Assembly: GCF_001427285.1 (NCBI RefSeq)
Contig: NZ_LMFV01000012.1
Span: 89,469 to 153,468, forward strand
DNA from: Mesorhizobium sp. Root552
GTDB lineage: Bacteria > Pseudomonadota > Alphaproteobacteria > Rhizobiales > Rhizobiaceae
DNA: 64,000 bases
Reading direction: 5' to 3'
Positions 8,639-17,676 of the stretch are shown in pieces. Below the pieces are notes generated by a model. It saw only the letters and a program-made list of their open reading frames with translations, did not search any database and was not told the origin of the DNA. Numbering within the stretch: the first letter of the stretch is position 1; every line of letters starts with the position of its first letter. The translations under genes and the position numbers were made by a program.

Positions 8639-9121
8639 TCAGGCGCGGTGATAAGGGTGGCCGGACAGGATCGTTGCGGCACGGTAGAGCTGTTCACCCA
8701 GCATGACCCGGACGAGCTGGTGCGGCCAGGTCAGTTCTCCGAACGAGACCACCAGATCCGCCTGATCGCGCAGCGACTGGTCATGGCCATCCGGTCCGCC
8801 GATGGCAACGACCAGCGCCTTGCGGCCACCGTCGCGAAACAGGCCGAGACGGCCTGCGAACTCTTCTGATGAAAAATTCTTGCCACGTTCATCGAGCAGG
8901 ACGAGCGCGCTGCCGGCCTGCAATTGCCCTTGCAGCTTCTGGCCTTCCTCGCGCCGCCGCTCGCTGGCGGTCTGGCCGCGTCCTTCAGGTGTTTCGGTTA
9001 TGCCAGTGAATTCAAGACCTATGGCCGGCCCTGCCTTGGCGAAGCGCTCGAAATAGCGGTCGGCAAGTTCCTTTTCGGGGCCGGATTTCATGCGGCCCAC
9101 GGCATGCACGGAGATTTTCAT
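8639..9121 (-). CDS. rlmH: 23S rRNA (pseudouridine1915-N3)-methyltransferase RlmH
   Basis: A 160-residue SPOUT methyltransferase beginning MKISVHAVGRMK. The family features are LLDERGK, VVAIGGPDGH (the SAM-binding knot) and the C-terminal LTWPHQLVRVMLGEQLYRA ending YHR. RlmH methylates pseudouridine 1915 in helix 69 of 23S rRNA on assembled ribosomes. The ATG at 9121 gives the normal family length; an upstream ATG at 9163 would add 14 residues. Follows rsfS on the same strand, the usual pairing of these ribosome genes. Confidence 0.96.
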   Translation of the reverse strand: MKISVHAVGRMKSGPEKELADRYFERFAKAGPAIGLEFTGITETPEGRGQTASERRREEGQKLQGQLQAGSALVLLDERGKNFSSEEFAGRLGLFRDGGRKALVVAIGGPDGHDQSLRDQADLVVSFGELTWPHQLVRVMLGEQLYRAATILSGHPYHRA

Positions 9122-9176
9122 TCCAGGTCCTGGCCGTTGACGATTGCGGAAATCGAAACGCAAGCCGCACTCACTC

Positions 9177-9197
9177 CGAAAACCTGATCGGTTTTCG
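9177..9197. repeat. Short hairpin between rsfS and rlmH
   Basis: CGAAAACC and GGTTTTCG form a perfect 8-base stem around TGATC. It lacks a clear U-run. It resembles the small imperfect palindromes of the CGAAAACCGGTTTTCG kind scattered between genes in Rhizobiales; this likeness is from memory and unchecked. Confidence 0.4.
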
Positions 9198-9243
9198 ACA
9201 GGGCTATCCGCGGTTCAGCGCCAGAAAAGCGGCGTGCGCCTTT

Positions 9244-9702
9244 CTAATGCAGCGTTTCTTCCTCCAGGTCCGGCGCCTGCCACATCTTTTCCAGATTGTA
9301 GAAGTCGCGAACCTCCGGCCGGAAGACATGGACGATGATATCGCCGGAATCGATCAGGACCCAGTCGGCGCTGGCCAACCCCTCGACGCGCGCATTGCCG
9401 TAGCCGGCATCCTTGAGCGCCTTGAGCAGGTGATCGGCAACAGCCGCGACATGGCGGTTCGATCGGCCCGAGGCGATGACCATGTAGTCGCCCAGGCTCG
9501 ATTTTCCCTGAATGTCGATTGAGACGATATTTTCGGCCTTGGAGTCTTCCAGACTGACAAGGACTGTATCGATGGCGCGGGTGTCGCTTGCGCTGATCCC
9601 GGCCGGCGAAGGCACGATATCGGCCTTCTTCCGCAGTGCTGTTCTCAGTGTCTTTCCTTTCGCATCAAGAACAACCAAATCACCAATCAAATCAGGTGAC
9701 AC
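9244..9702 (-). CDS. rsfS: Ribosomal silencing factor RsfS
   Basis: About 152 residues of the Iojap/RsfS family: LEDSKAENIVSIDI, GDYMVIASGRSNRHVAAVADHL, GLASADWVLIDSGDIIVHVF and RDFYNLEKMW are all characteristic. RsfS binds ribosomal protein L14 and blocks joining of the subunits when nutrients run low. The open frame begins with GTG at 9702; a later non-ATG start cannot be excluded because the first 25 residues have no family motif. It lies directly upstream of rlmH, as in many bacteria. Confidence 0.93.
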   Translation of the reverse strand: MSPDLIGDLVVLDAKGKTLRTALRKKADIVPSPAGISASDTRAIDTVLVSLEDSKAENIVSIDIQGKSSLGDYMVIASGRSNRHVAAVADHLLKALKDAGYGNARVEGLASADWVLIDSGDIIVHVFRPEVRDFYNLEKMWQAPDLEEETLH

Positions 9703-9775
9703 TGCTTAGATAGGCAGAGTTCCAATACAGTTTCAAGACGAAGATCACATCCCTTCGAACAGTTGATCGCGACAG

Positions 9776-10159
9776 TTACTTCGTCCTTACGGCGAAGCGT
9801 CCGACCAGGCGCTGCTCGGCGATGTCATAGACGAAGATGACGCGGCCGCCTTCGGCAAGCTCGACGTCCAGGGAAATGCGATTGCCGGAGATCGATTGCG
9901 AGACGATCCTTGCGCCGACCGGCAGCACGATATCGCCTTCCATAGGCTGACCGGCCGGCACCTGGATATCGCCGGCGAGCACCGGGGCGGGATTCTCGAC
10001 GGTGCGCGATTTATAGACAAGGGCCACGATCACCACCATAAGGGCGAGGAACAGAAGGCCGAGATTGATCCCCATGAAGCGGATGAGCTTCTTGCGCACC
10101 TTTTCGACCGACGGATCGAGCGGCTTTTCTTCCTCTTCATCGGCATAAGGCCGGGTCAT
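9776..10159 (-). CDS. Small single-pass membrane protein (DUF6476-like)
   Basis: 127 residues: an acidic start, a basic stretch, one membrane helix (about 32-50, LGLLFLALMVVIVALVY), then a short beta-rich periplasmic domain containing LPVGARIVSQSISGNRISL and VIFVYDIAEQRLVG. I believe this matches a Rhizobiales family of unknown function (DUF6476-like), but only from general appearance. It is divergent from the rluD-like gene, 26 bases away, a conserved-looking arrangement. No function can be given. Confidence 0.75.
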   Translation of the reverse strand: MTRPYADEEEEKPLDPSVEKVRKKLIRFMGINLGLLFLALMVVIVALVYKSRTVENPAPVLAGDIQVPAGQPMEGDIVLPVGARIVSQSISGNRISLDVELAEGGRVIFVYDIAEQRLVGRFAVRTK

Positions 10160-10185
10160 GGCAATTTCCGGAACAGTTTGAACAG

Positions 10186-11226
10186 ATGAGCGCTCATAGC
10201 GAACAGGCCAAAAGATTGATAGGGGGCGCTTCGATCGAACTGGAAGCCGGCGCAGATGCGGCAGGCCAGCGCCTCGACCAATGGCTTGCCACGGCGCTTG
10301 GCCCAGAGCTTTCGCGCAGCCGCGTGCAGATGCTTATCAAGCAAGGCGCGGTGCGCCTGGGAGGGACGGTCGTCGCGGAAGCCAAGCGCAAGATGGCGGC
10401 GGGCGAAGTGGTTTCGGTCGAGATGCCTGAGCCTGAGCCCGCAGAACCGCAGGGCGAGGCAATCGCGCTCGACGTGCTTTACGAGGACGACGAACTGATC
10501 GTCATCAACAAGCCGGCCGGGCTGGTCGTCCATCCGGGCGCGGGCAACTGGACCGGGACACTGGTCAACGCCTTGATCCATCACTGCGGGGCAAGCCTGT
10601 CGGGGATAGGCGGGGTGAAGCGTCCGGGGATCGTGCACAGGCTGGACAAGGAGACCAGCGGCGTCATGGTGGCGGCCAAGACGGACAGGGCCCACAAGGC
10701 GTTGTCGGAAGCCTTTGCCGACCACGGCCGCAGCAGCGGCATGCAACGCGCCTATGTCGCGCTTGTCTGGGGCATTCCGCAGCGGGCAACGGGAACGGTC
10801 GATGCGCCGCTCGGCCGCGCCGCTGACCGGGTGCGCCGCGCCGTCGTGCCGGAAAGCCGCGAGGATGCCCGTCATGCCGTGACCCATTACACGATCGAGG
10901 AGCGGTACGGAGAGGACCAGTCGCAGTTCACGACTGCCAGCCTTGTCGAATGCCGACTCGAAACCGGCCGGACTCACCAGATAAGGGTGCATATGGCGCA
11001 TATCGGCCATCCTGTCGTGGGCGACCCCGATTATGGCCAGGCCTTCCGCACCAAGGCCAACCGGCTGCCGGAACCGCTGCGCGGACAAGTGCAGGCGTTT
11101 CCGCGGCAGGCACTGCATGCGCGCCTGCTTGAATTCGTCCATCCCGCTACCCATATCCCGATGACATTCGAAGCGCCGATGCCGGGGGACATGGAGGAAC
11201 TCGTCAGCGGCTTTCGACTTCTCTAG
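10186..11226 (+). CDS. RluA-family 23S rRNA pseudouridine synthase (RluD-like)
   Basis: 346 residues. An S4 RNA-binding domain (about 26-85, QRLDQWLATAL, SRSRVQMLIKQGAV) precedes the pseudouridine synthase fold. The catalytic aspartate is D154 in HRLDKETSG; GRTHQIRVHMAHIGHPVVGD and RQALHARLLEFVHP follow, as in RluD. Enzymes of this type isomerise uridines 1911/1915/1917 in helix 69, the same helix methylated by RlmH 2 kb away. RluC is the nearest alternative. The ATG follows closely on the divergent small membrane protein gene. Confidence 0.9.
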   Translation: MSAHSEQAKRLIGGASIELEAGADAAGQRLDQWLATALGPELSRSRVQMLIKQGAVRLGGTVVAEAKRKMAAGEVVSVEMPEPEPAEPQGEAIALDVLYEDDELIVINKPAGLVVHPGAGNWTGTLVNALIHHCGASLSGIGGVKRPGIVHRLDKETSGVMVAAKTDRAHKALSEAFADHGRSSGMQRAYVALVWGIPQRATGTVDAPLGRAADRVRRAVVPESREDARHAVTHYTIEERYGEDQSQFTTASLVECRLETGRTHQIRVHMAHIGHPVVGDPDYGQAFRTKANRLPEPLRGQVQAFPRQALHARLLEFVHPATHIPMTFEAPMPGDMEELVSGFRLL

Positions 11227-11530
11227 GATTTTGAAGATGGCGGGCTGAAAGCGGCATCATTTCCAGATGCCGGTTCTCAACCCGATGGCTTTGGCCCCGC
11301 CATAGTCTTGATCCACGCATCCTGACTTCCCATCAACAATCCTGATCCTGCCACCAGAAAACCTGACTCGCATTGTTCACTTCAGCGTGACAGTCTGTTT
11401 CGACTTGAACAAATGCTGTCTTTTCTGGTTTTGTTCCTGTATATAGCTGATTGCGGATGTGCGCTCCAGGCATCCGCGCCATATGCCCGCCGCGTTTTGG
11501 GGGCATTACTCGAAGAGAGGAGGGCGCTTT
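11227..11530. other. Gene-free region upstream of rpoH
   Basis: About 300 bases between the rluD-like gene and rpoH. An AT-rich stretch at 11370-11450 includes TTGAAC at 11406-11411 and TATATAG near 11441, plausible promoter parts, though spacing does not give one clear pair. A good ribosome site (GAGAGGAGGG) lies just before rpoH. No terminator or RNA gene recognised. Confidence 0.4.
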
Positions 11531-12442
11531 ATGGCCCAGTCATTGCCCAGTATTGTTTCCGGAGAAGGCGGCCTGACCCGCTACCTGGAAGAAATCCGCC
11601 GCTTTCCCATGCTGCAGCCGCAGGAAGAGTACATGCTTGCCAAGCGTTACGGCGAGCATGACGACACGTCTGCGGCGCACAAGCTGGTCACCAGCCATTT
11701 GAGGCTCGTGGCCAAGATCGCCATGGGCTATCGCGGCTATGGCCTGCCGATCGGCGAAGTCATTTCGGAAGGCAATGTCGGCCTGATGCAGGCCGTCAAG
11801 AAATTCGAGCCGGAACGCGGTTTCCGGCTGGCTACCTATGCGATGTGGTGGATCAAGGCCTCGATTCAGGAGTACATCCTGCGCTCGTGGAGCCTGGTCA
11901 AGATGGGCACCACCGCCAACCAGAAGCGCCTGTTCTTCAACCTGCGCAAGGTGAAGGGCAAGATCCAGGCGCTGGACGACGGCGACCTGAAGCCTGAGCA
12001 GATCACCGAGATCGCGACGCGGCTCAACGTCTCCGAAGAGGAGGTGGTGTCGATGAACCGCCGCCTTTCGGGCGACGCATCGCTTAACGCACCTATCCGG
12101 GCGACCGAAGGCGAAAGCGGCGAGTGGCAGGATTGGCTGGTCGACGACCATGACAGCCAGGAAGAGATGCTGATCGAGCAGGACGAACTCGACAATCGCC
12201 GCAGCATGCTGGCGGGTGCGATGTCGGTGCTGAACGATCGCGAGCGGCGCATCTTCGAGGCGCGCCGGCTCTCCGAGGAGCCGTTGACGCTGGAAGAACT
12301 GTCGGCCGAGTTCGACATTTCGCGCGAGCGCGTGCGCCAGATCGAGGTGCGCGCTTTTGAAAAGGTGCAGGATGCGGTCAAGGCCGCCGCCAAGCGCCAG
12401 GCCCAGTCCCTGAGGACGATCGACGCCCATCCGGCTGGCTGA
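11531..12442 (+). CDS. rpoH: Heat-shock sigma factor RpoH
   Basis: A 303-residue alternative sigma factor. Region 2 is clear (about 45-120: HLRLVAKIAMGYRGYGLP, EGNVGLMQAVKKFEPERGFR, YAMWWIKASIQEYILRSWSL), followed by the RpoH box-like QKRLFFNLRKVK, and region 4 with the helix-turn-helix TLEELSAEFDISRERVRQIE. RpoH directs RNA polymerase to chaperone and protease genes after heat or unfolded-protein stress. Rhizobia often carry several rpoH copies; the paralogue cannot be fixed here. The ATG at 11531 is preceded by GAGGAGGG; an upstream ATG at 11459 would add 24 unrelated residues. A strong terminator follows. Confidence 0.95.
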   Translation: MAQSLPSIVSGEGGLTRYLEEIRRFPMLQPQEEYMLAKRYGEHDDTSAAHKLVTSHLRLVAKIAMGYRGYGLPIGEVISEGNVGLMQAVKKFEPERGFRLATYAMWWIKASIQEYILRSWSLVKMGTTANQKRLFFNLRKVKGKIQALDDGDLKPEQITEIATRLNVSEEEVVSMNRRLSGDASLNAPIRATEGESGEWQDWLVDDHDSQEEMLIEQDELDNRRSMLAGAMSVLNDRERRIFEARRLSEEPLTLEELSAEFDISRERVRQIEVRAFEKVQDAVKAAAKRQAQSLRTIDAHPAG

Positions 12443-12458
12443 GCATTCAGTTGTTGTT

Positions 12459-12498
12459 GAAAAAGGCGCCGCCGGAATTTCCGGCGGCGCCTTTTTTA
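12459..12498 (+). terminator. Rho-independent terminator of rpoH
   Basis: A long GC-rich stem AGGCGCCGCCGG/CCGGCGGCGCCT around AATTT, preceded by an A-run and followed by six T residues. The A-run means it can also serve the convergent peroxiredoxin gene. Confidence 0.92.
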
Positions 12499-12556
12499 TT
12501 GGAATTGCCCGGAGAGTTTCACGGCGGATCGCTATCGATCCGCCGCTTGTCTCGGA

Positions 12557-13216
12557 TCAAGCCGATGGCTGCTTGGCCTTACGGATGTAGGGCAGGACGG
12601 TTTCGAAGGCGCCGAAGCGCTTGAGGGCATCTTCGTCAGAGACCGAACCGGCAATGACGATATCCTCGCCCGGCTTCCAGTCGGCCGGTGTAGAGACCGG
12701 GAACTTGGCGGTAAGTTGGATGGAGTCGATGGCGCGCAGGATTTCCTGGAAATTGCGGCCGGTCGACATCGGATAGGTGAGGACCAGCTTGATCTTCTTG
12801 TCCGGGCCGATGACGAAGACCGAGCGCACCGTCTGGTTGTCGGCTGGCGTGCGGCCCTCGGAGGTCTCGCCTGCCGTTGCCGGAAGCATGTCATAGAGCT
12901 TGGCGACCTTGAGTTCGCGGTCACCGATCATCGGATAATTGACCGCGTGGCCGGTGGCCTTCTGGATGTCGCCCTTCCACTTGTTGTGGCTTTCCACCGG
13001 GTCGACCGAAATGCCGATGATCTTGGCGTTGCGCTTGTCGAACTCGCCCTTCAGGCCGGCCATGGTGCCGAGCTCGGTGGTGCAGATCGGAGTGAAATCC
13101 TTGGGGTGGGAGAAAAGTACGGCCCAGCCGTCGCCAATCCATTCATGGAAATGAATAGGCCCATCGGTCGTGTCGGCGCTGAAATCCGGAGCGATGTCGT
13201 TGATACGGAGGGTCAT
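12557..13216 (-). CDS. 1-Cys peroxiredoxin (Prx6 type)
   Basis: 219 residues with the thioredoxin-fold peroxidase signature HPKDFTPICTTELG, peroxidatic C45. No other cysteine is present, so there is no resolving residue and the enzyme is of the 1-Cys class that reduces hydrogen peroxide and organic peroxides with an external thiol. GDRELKVAKLYDMLP and VRSVFVIGPDKKIKL are typical, as is the C-terminal extension (about 150-219). The upstream region has TTGCAA and AATAAT/TATACT elements at promoter-like spacing (13267-13310, minus strand). It converges with rpoH. Confidence 0.93.
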   Translation of the reverse strand: MTLRINDIAPDFSADTTDGPIHFHEWIGDGWAVLFSHPKDFTPICTTELGTMAGLKGEFDKRNAKIIGISVDPVESHNKWKGDIQKATGHAVNYPMIGDRELKVAKLYDMLPATAGETSEGRTPADNQTVRSVFVIGPDKKIKLVLTYPMSTGRNFQEILRAIDSIQLTAKFPVSTPADWKPGEDIVIAGSVSDEDALKRFGAFETVLPYIRKAKQPSA

Positions 13217-13427
13217 GGTACTTGCCTGTCCTGACTTTGTTGAAAAATGAAAGCCGTGCAGGCGGGCCTGAGTATATTATTCCTATGCAAGCTCGCCCGT
13301 TGCAATGTTTATAGCACCAGATTGCGCTTGGCTCAAAAACGCCGGACGCATGCTGCCTGCATTGGCGAGCAAAATTATTCTCTATATCCAGGCAATAACG
13401 ATACGTTCATTCTGTGAACGAACGCGA

Positions 13428-13793
13428 TCAATCCTTGCGGATCGTCAGGGTCGAGGCAAGGTCTTCCATGCGCTGCGCCAGCGCGCCCAATGCGCCGGTC
13501 AAAGCGGAGTCGTTCTTGTCGGCCTTGGTCAGGGCGTCGTCACGGGTCTTGCGCAAGGTCTGCACCTCGCTTTCCATGCCCTTGATGCGCTTTTGCAGTT
13601 CGGAAAGCTCGTCCATGACCATAATGCCGGCCATGACGGTGAGGCGTTGGTCGCCGATCTCGCCGAACGAATCCTTGAGATGCAGAACGTAGCGGTCGAA
13701 GCGCTCGGCCAGATCGATAAGATGCTCTTCCTGGCCCTCGTCACAGGCCATGCGGTATTGCTTGCCGTCTATCGAAACCGTCACCTGGGCCAT
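13428..13793 (-). CDS. zapA: Cell division protein ZapA
   Basis: 121 residues. The start AQVTVSIDGKQYRMACDEG and EEHLIDLAERFDRYV match the ZapA beta-hairpin and first helix; the C-terminal half is a coiled coil (about 60-105). ZapA bundles FtsZ filaments at the division site. Lies 16 bases downstream of the DUF4164 gene, its usual partner in Rhizobiales, and downstream of the divergent tkt gene. In many alphaproteobacteria a 6S RNA gene follows zapA; I do not recognise one in the 211 bases here. Confidence 0.92.
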   Translation of the reverse strand: MAQVTVSIDGKQYRMACDEGQEEHLIDLAERFDRYVLHLKDSFGEIGDQRLTVMAGIMVMDELSELQKRIKGMESEVQTLRKTRDDALTKADKNDSALTGALGALAQRMEDLASTLTIRKD

Positions 13794-13809
13794 TTCGACA
13801 CTCTCAATC

Positions 13810-14082
13810 CTACCTGTCCAGCACCGCGCGGATGGTTTCCATGGCTGTCACCAGCCGGCGCGACACCTCCTTGTTGGCGTCTTCGAGCCGCTCGGCGCGG
13901 GCCTCCGAATTGTCAAGCTCCTGAGCCAGGCGCGACCGATCCGCGTTCATGCGCTGCACTTCAGCCTCGGCCTCTGAGTAGTCCCGCTCGTGCTCCAGCC
14001 TTGCGGCAACGGCACTCTCCAGGCTTTCCATGGCCTTGCCCAGCCTGGCGATGACTTCCTTGAGCGTGGTGTCCCCGGTCAT
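13810..14082 (-). CDS. DUF4164 coiled-coil protein
   Basis: 90 residues, almost entirely predicted coiled coil rich in Glu, Arg and Ala (RLEHERDYSEAEAEVQRM, RLAQELDNSEARAERLED). It matches the DUF4164 family found upstream of zapA in Rhizobiales. The pairing suggests a cell-division or FtsZ-related role, but this is inference from context. Probably forms an operon with zapA, and its promoter must lie in the gap shared with tkt. Confidence 0.85.
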   Translation of the reverse strand: MTGDTTLKEVIARLGKAMESLESAVAARLEHERDYSEAEAEVQRMNADRSRLAQELDNSEARAERLEDANKEVSRRLVTAMETIRAVLDR

Positions 14083-14257
14083 GGCTCTTATCCTGTCTTT
14101 TGCCCATCACCGAATCGTGCGCGTTCAGAACGCGTTATCCTTGAAACATTAGGCACCGGGTGAAGCATGCGTCAACAAAGCTCTCGCGCTGTCCCCCGCT
14201 AACGGGGCAGGAGAACGGGTAAAGCTGCGGCGAATCCGCTGAAATGCACCGCTTTTG

Positions 14258-14285
14258 TTGACTAAAAGCGCGTGGCTGCTATGTG
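14258..14285 (+). promoter_or_regulatory. Candidate promoter of tkt
   Basis: TTGACT (14258-14263), a 16-base spacer and TATGTG (14280-14285) resemble a housekeeping promoter 47 bases before the tkt start. The match at the second box is only moderate. Confidence 0.4.
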
Positions 14286-14331
14286 TCGCGCACCTTTTCC
14301 CAAGCTCTCAAAGCCGCTCCCTGGAGGAACC

Positions 14332-16326
14332 ATGCTCTCGCGTGAACAACATGATCGGATGGCCAACGCGATCCGCTTTCTTTCCATGGATGCCGTGGAG
14401 AAAGCCAATTCCGGTCACCCCGGCCTGCCGATGGGCTGCGCGGACATCGCCACGGTGCTTTTCACCCGCTTCTTGAAGTTCGATGCCAAGGACCCTCACT
14501 GGCCGGATCGCGACCGCTTCATCCTGTCGGCTGGCCACGGCTCGATGCTGCTTTACTCGCTGCTCTACCTGACCGGCTACGAGGACATGACCCTCGACCA
14601 GATCAAGAATTTCCGCCAGCTCGGTTCGCGCACCGCCGGCCATCCCGAATATGGCCATGCCAGCGGCATCGAGACGACGACCGGCCCGCTCGGCCAAGGC
14701 ATCGCCAATTCGGTCGGCTTCGCACTCGGCGAGCGGATCATGAATGCGGCGTTCGGCAACGATCTCGTCGATCACTACACCTATGTCCTGGCCGGCGACG
14801 GCTGCCTGATGGAAGGCATCAGCCAGGAAGCGATTTCGCTGGCTGGCCATCTGAAGCTGAACAAGCTGATCGTTATCTGGGACAACAACGACATCTCCAT
14901 CGACGGACCGGTGTCGCTGTCCGACTCGACCGACCAGGTGGCGCGCTTCCAGGCGTCCGGCTGGAACGCCATGCATGTCGACGGCATGGACCCCGAAGCG
15001 CTTGCCTATGCGATCGAGGCGGCGCGTCATTCCGAAAAGCCGACGCTGATCGCCGCCAAGACGACGATCGGCTTCGGCGCGCCGACCAAGGCCGGGACCA
15101 ACAAGGTTCACGGCTCGCCGCTCGGTGCGGAAGAAATTGCAGGCGCCCGCAAATTCCTTGGCTGGAGCTCGGAGCCGTTCGATGTCCCTGCCGACATCCT
15201 CGATGCGTGGCGCGCCGCCGGCAAGGCCGGCGCGAAGGGACGCACTGACTGGGAAGGGCGGCTGGCCAAGACAGATGCCGCCAAGCGCGCCGAGTTCGAA
15301 CGGCGCCAGAGCGGTGAGCTGCCGAAGAACTTCGACGCCGTGATCGCCGACTACAAGAAGAAGCTCGCTACGGACAAGCCGAAGGTCGCCACGCGCAAAT
15401 CGTCGGAAATGGCTCTCGAGGTCATCAACGGCGTGATGCCGGAGACCATTGGCGGCTCGGCCGACCTGACCGGCTCGAACAACACCAAGACCAGCCAGAC
15501 GAAGAACATCACGCCCGGCAACTACGGCGAGCGCTATGTCCACTACGGCATCCGCGAGCACGGCATGGCGGCGGCGATGAACGGGCTGGCGCTGCACGGC
15601 GGCGTCATTCCCTATGGCGGGACGTTCATGTGCTTCTCGGACTATGCGCGCCCGGCCATGCGGCTGGCGTCGCTGATGGGTATCCGCTCGATCTTCGTGA
15701 TGACGCACGATTCGATCGGCCTTGGCGAAGATGGCCCGACCCACCAGCCGGTCGAGCATCTGGCCGCACTTCGCGCCATCCCCAACCACTATGTGTTCCG
15801 CCCGGCCGACGCGACCGAGGCGGCGGAGTGCTGGCAGATTGCGCTGGAATCGGAAAAGACGCCCTCCACGTTGGCGCTGACCCGCCAGAACCTGCCGGCG
15901 GTGCGCACCGAATTTGCCAAGGACAATCTGTGCGGCAAGGGTGCCTATGAACTCGCGGCTGCCGAAGGCGGCGAGGCGGCGGTGACGATCTTCGCTTCCG
16001 GTTCGGAAGTCGAGATCGCGCTTGGAGCGCGCAAGCTGTTACAGGAGAAGGGCCAACCGACGCGCGTCGTTTCCGTGCCCTGCTTCGAACTGTTCGAAAA
16101 ACAGAGTGAAAGCTACCGCAAGGCGACGCTGGGTAACGCCAAGGTGAAGGTGGCCATCGAGGCCGGCATTCGCCAGGGCTGGGATGCGTTGATCGGCACG
16201 GACGGCATTTTCATCGGCATGACCGGCTTTGGCGCCAGCGCGCCGATCGAGAAGCTCTATCCGCATTTCGGCATCACCGCCGAGCATGCCGCGAAAGCGG
16301 CCGAAGCGCGGCTGAAAGGCAAGTAA
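14332..16326 (+). CDS. tkt: Transketolase
   Basis: A 664-residue thiamine-diphosphate enzyme moving two-carbon units in the pentose phosphate (and Calvin) pathways. H29 in [11 protein letters not shown] and the ThDP-binding motif GDGCLMEG...N (from about residue 154) are present, with the pyrimidine domain [15 protein letters not shown] and the C-terminal domain. GGAGG lies six bases before the chosen ATG at 14332; an ATG at 14272 would add 20 residues with no family match. It heads the block tkt-gap-antiporter-pgk-fba and is divergent from DUF4164-zapA. Length is standard. Confidence 0.97.
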   Translation: MLSREQHDRMANAIRFLSMDAVEKANSGHPGLPMGCADIATVLFTRFLKFDAKDPHWPDRDRFILSAGHGSMLLYSLLYLTGYEDMTLDQIKNFRQLGSRTAGHPEYGHASGIETTTGPLGQGIANSVGFALGERIMNAAFGNDLVDHYTYVLAGDGCLMEGISQEAISLAGHLKLNKLIVIWDNNDISIDGPVSLSDSTDQVARFQASGWNAMHVDGMDPEALAYAIEAARHSEKPTLIAAKTTIGFGAPTKAGTNKVHGSPLGAEEIAGARKFLGWSSEPFDVPADILDAWRAAGKAGAKGRTDWEGRLAKTDAAKRAEFERRQSGELPKNFDAVIADYKKKLATDKPKVATRKSSEMALEVINGVMPETIGGSADLTGSNNTKTSQTKNITPGNYGERYVHYGIREHGMAAAMNGLALHGGVIPYGGTFMCFSDYARPAMRLASLMGIRSIFVMTHDSIGLGEDGPTHQPVEHLAALRAIPNHYVFRPADATEAAECWQIALESEKTPSTLALTRQNLPAVRTEFAKDNLCGKGAYELAAAEGGEAAVTIFASGSEVEIALGARKLLQEKGQPTRVVSVPCFELFEKQSESYRKATLGNAKVKVAIEAGIRQGWDALIGTDGIFIGMTGFGASAPIEKLYPHFGITAEHAAKAAEARLKGK

Positions 16327-16468
16327 AGGCAGGGACGAGGCCAAGCAGGCTCAAGGAGTTACTAGGCCAGATCCGGCAAATCGATTTGAACCGCATGGCG
16401 GGTGGTGGATTCCTCCAGCGTCCGCCGTTATGAAACGGCGGACGAGTTTCCGCCCCCAGGAGATGACT

Positions 16469-17479
16469 ATGACTTTGAAGGTTGCCATCAATGGCTTTGG
16501 CCGTATCGGCCGCAACATTTTGCGCGCGATCTATGAGAGCGGCCGCAAGGATATCGACGTGGTCGCCATCAACGACCTCGGCCCGGTCGAGACCAACGCG
16601 CATCTCCTGCGCTACGATAGCGTGCACGGCCGCTTCCCCAACGAGGTGAAGGTTGACGGCAACAGCATCAGCGTCGGTTCGGAATCATTCAAGGTGTTCG
16701 CCGAGCGCGACCCGTCGAAGTTGCCCTGGGGCGATCTCGGCATCGACATCGTGCTTGAATGCACCGGTATCTTCACTTCGAAGGACAAGGCCTCGGCCCA
16801 CCTGACCGCTGGCGCCAAGCGCGTCATCGTCTCGGCTCCTGCCGACGGCGCCGACCTGACGGTGGTCTACGGCGTCAACCACGACAAGCTGACCAAGGAC
16901 CACATCGTCATCTCCAACGCGTCGTGCACCACCAACTGCCTCGCGCCGGTCGCCATGGTGCTGAACAACGCCTTCGGCATCGAGAAGGGCTTCATGACGA
17001 CGGTTCACGCCTATACGGGCGACCAGCCGACGCTCGACACCATGCACAAGGACCTCTACCGCGCCCGCGCCGCGGCGATGTCGATGATCCCGACCTCGAC
17101 CGGTGCGGCCAAGGCGGTCGGCCTCGTCCTGCCGGAACTGAAGGGCAAGCTCGACGGCGTGTCGATCCGCGTTCCGACGCCCAATGTGTCGGTCATCGAC
17201 TTCAAGTTCGTGCCCAAGCGCAACGTGACCGTCGAAGAGGTCAACAAGGTGCTGGTGGATGCCGCCAAAGGGCCGCTTAAGGGCATCCTGGCCTACACCG
17301 AGGAGCCGCTGGTTTCGATCGACCTCAACCACAATCCGGCCTCGTCGACCTTCGCGCTCGACCAGACCAAGGTCATCGAGGGCAATCTCGTGCGTGTCAT
17401 GTCCTGGTACGACAACGAGTGGGGTTTCTCCAACCGCATGGCCGACACGGCTGTTGCCTTTGGCAAGACCATCGGCTGA
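16469..17479 (+). CDS. gap: Glyceraldehyde-3-phosphate dehydrogenase
   Basis: 336 residues. NAD(P)-binding start [15 protein letters not shown]; catalytic C153 in [19 protein letters not shown] and [12 protein letters not shown] close the sequence. It interconverts glyceraldehyde-3-phosphate and 1,3-bisphosphoglycerate. AGGAG is six bases before the ATG at 16469 and overlaps nothing, whereas the ATG at 16463 touches it, so 16469 is chosen. The 142-base gap after tkt could hold its own promoter. A terminator follows, so the later genes are separate units. Confidence 0.97.
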   Translation: MTLKVAINGFGRIGRNILRAIYESGRKDIDVVAINDLGPVETNAHLLRYDSVHGRFPNEVKVDGNSISVGSESFKVFAERDPSKLPWGDLGIDIVLECTGIFTSKDKASAHLTAGAKRVIVSAPADGADLTVVYGVNHDKLTKDHIVISNASCTTNCLAPVAMVLNNAFGIEKGFMTTVHAYTGDQPTLDTMHKDLYRARAAAMSMIPTSTGAAKAVGLVLPELKGKLDGVSIRVPTPNVSVIDFKFVPKRNVTVEEVNKVLVDAAKGPLKGILAYTEEPLVSIDLNHNPASSTFALDQTKVIEGNLVRVMSWYDNEWGFSNRMADTAVAFGKTIG

Positions 17480-17505
17480 TTTTCAGCTTTCAACATTGTT
17501 GCAGG

Positions 17506-17535
17506 ACGCCCGGCTTCAACCGGGCGTTTTGTTTT
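17506..17535 (+). terminator. Rho-independent terminator of gap
   Basis: ACGCCCGG/CCGGGCGT stem with a CTTCAA loop and then TTTTGTTTT, 26 bases after the gap stop codon. Confidence 0.9.
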
Positions 17536-17676
17536 GATTGGGCCAGGCAAAAAATATACTTCCCAAGCAGATATTTGCCCTGAAAAGCTTGCCCAACGCC
17601 ATGTCTTCGCCTCACTCTGCCTTATGCAGAAAATTGCACCCTGACAGGGGGACGCAAGCCGAAGGGAAGTGGGGGT

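Noticed and set aside
14308..15789. 493-codon open frame opposite tkt
   Set aside because: Antisense to transketolase; no recognisable domain, and long antisense frames are expected in conserved high-GC genes.
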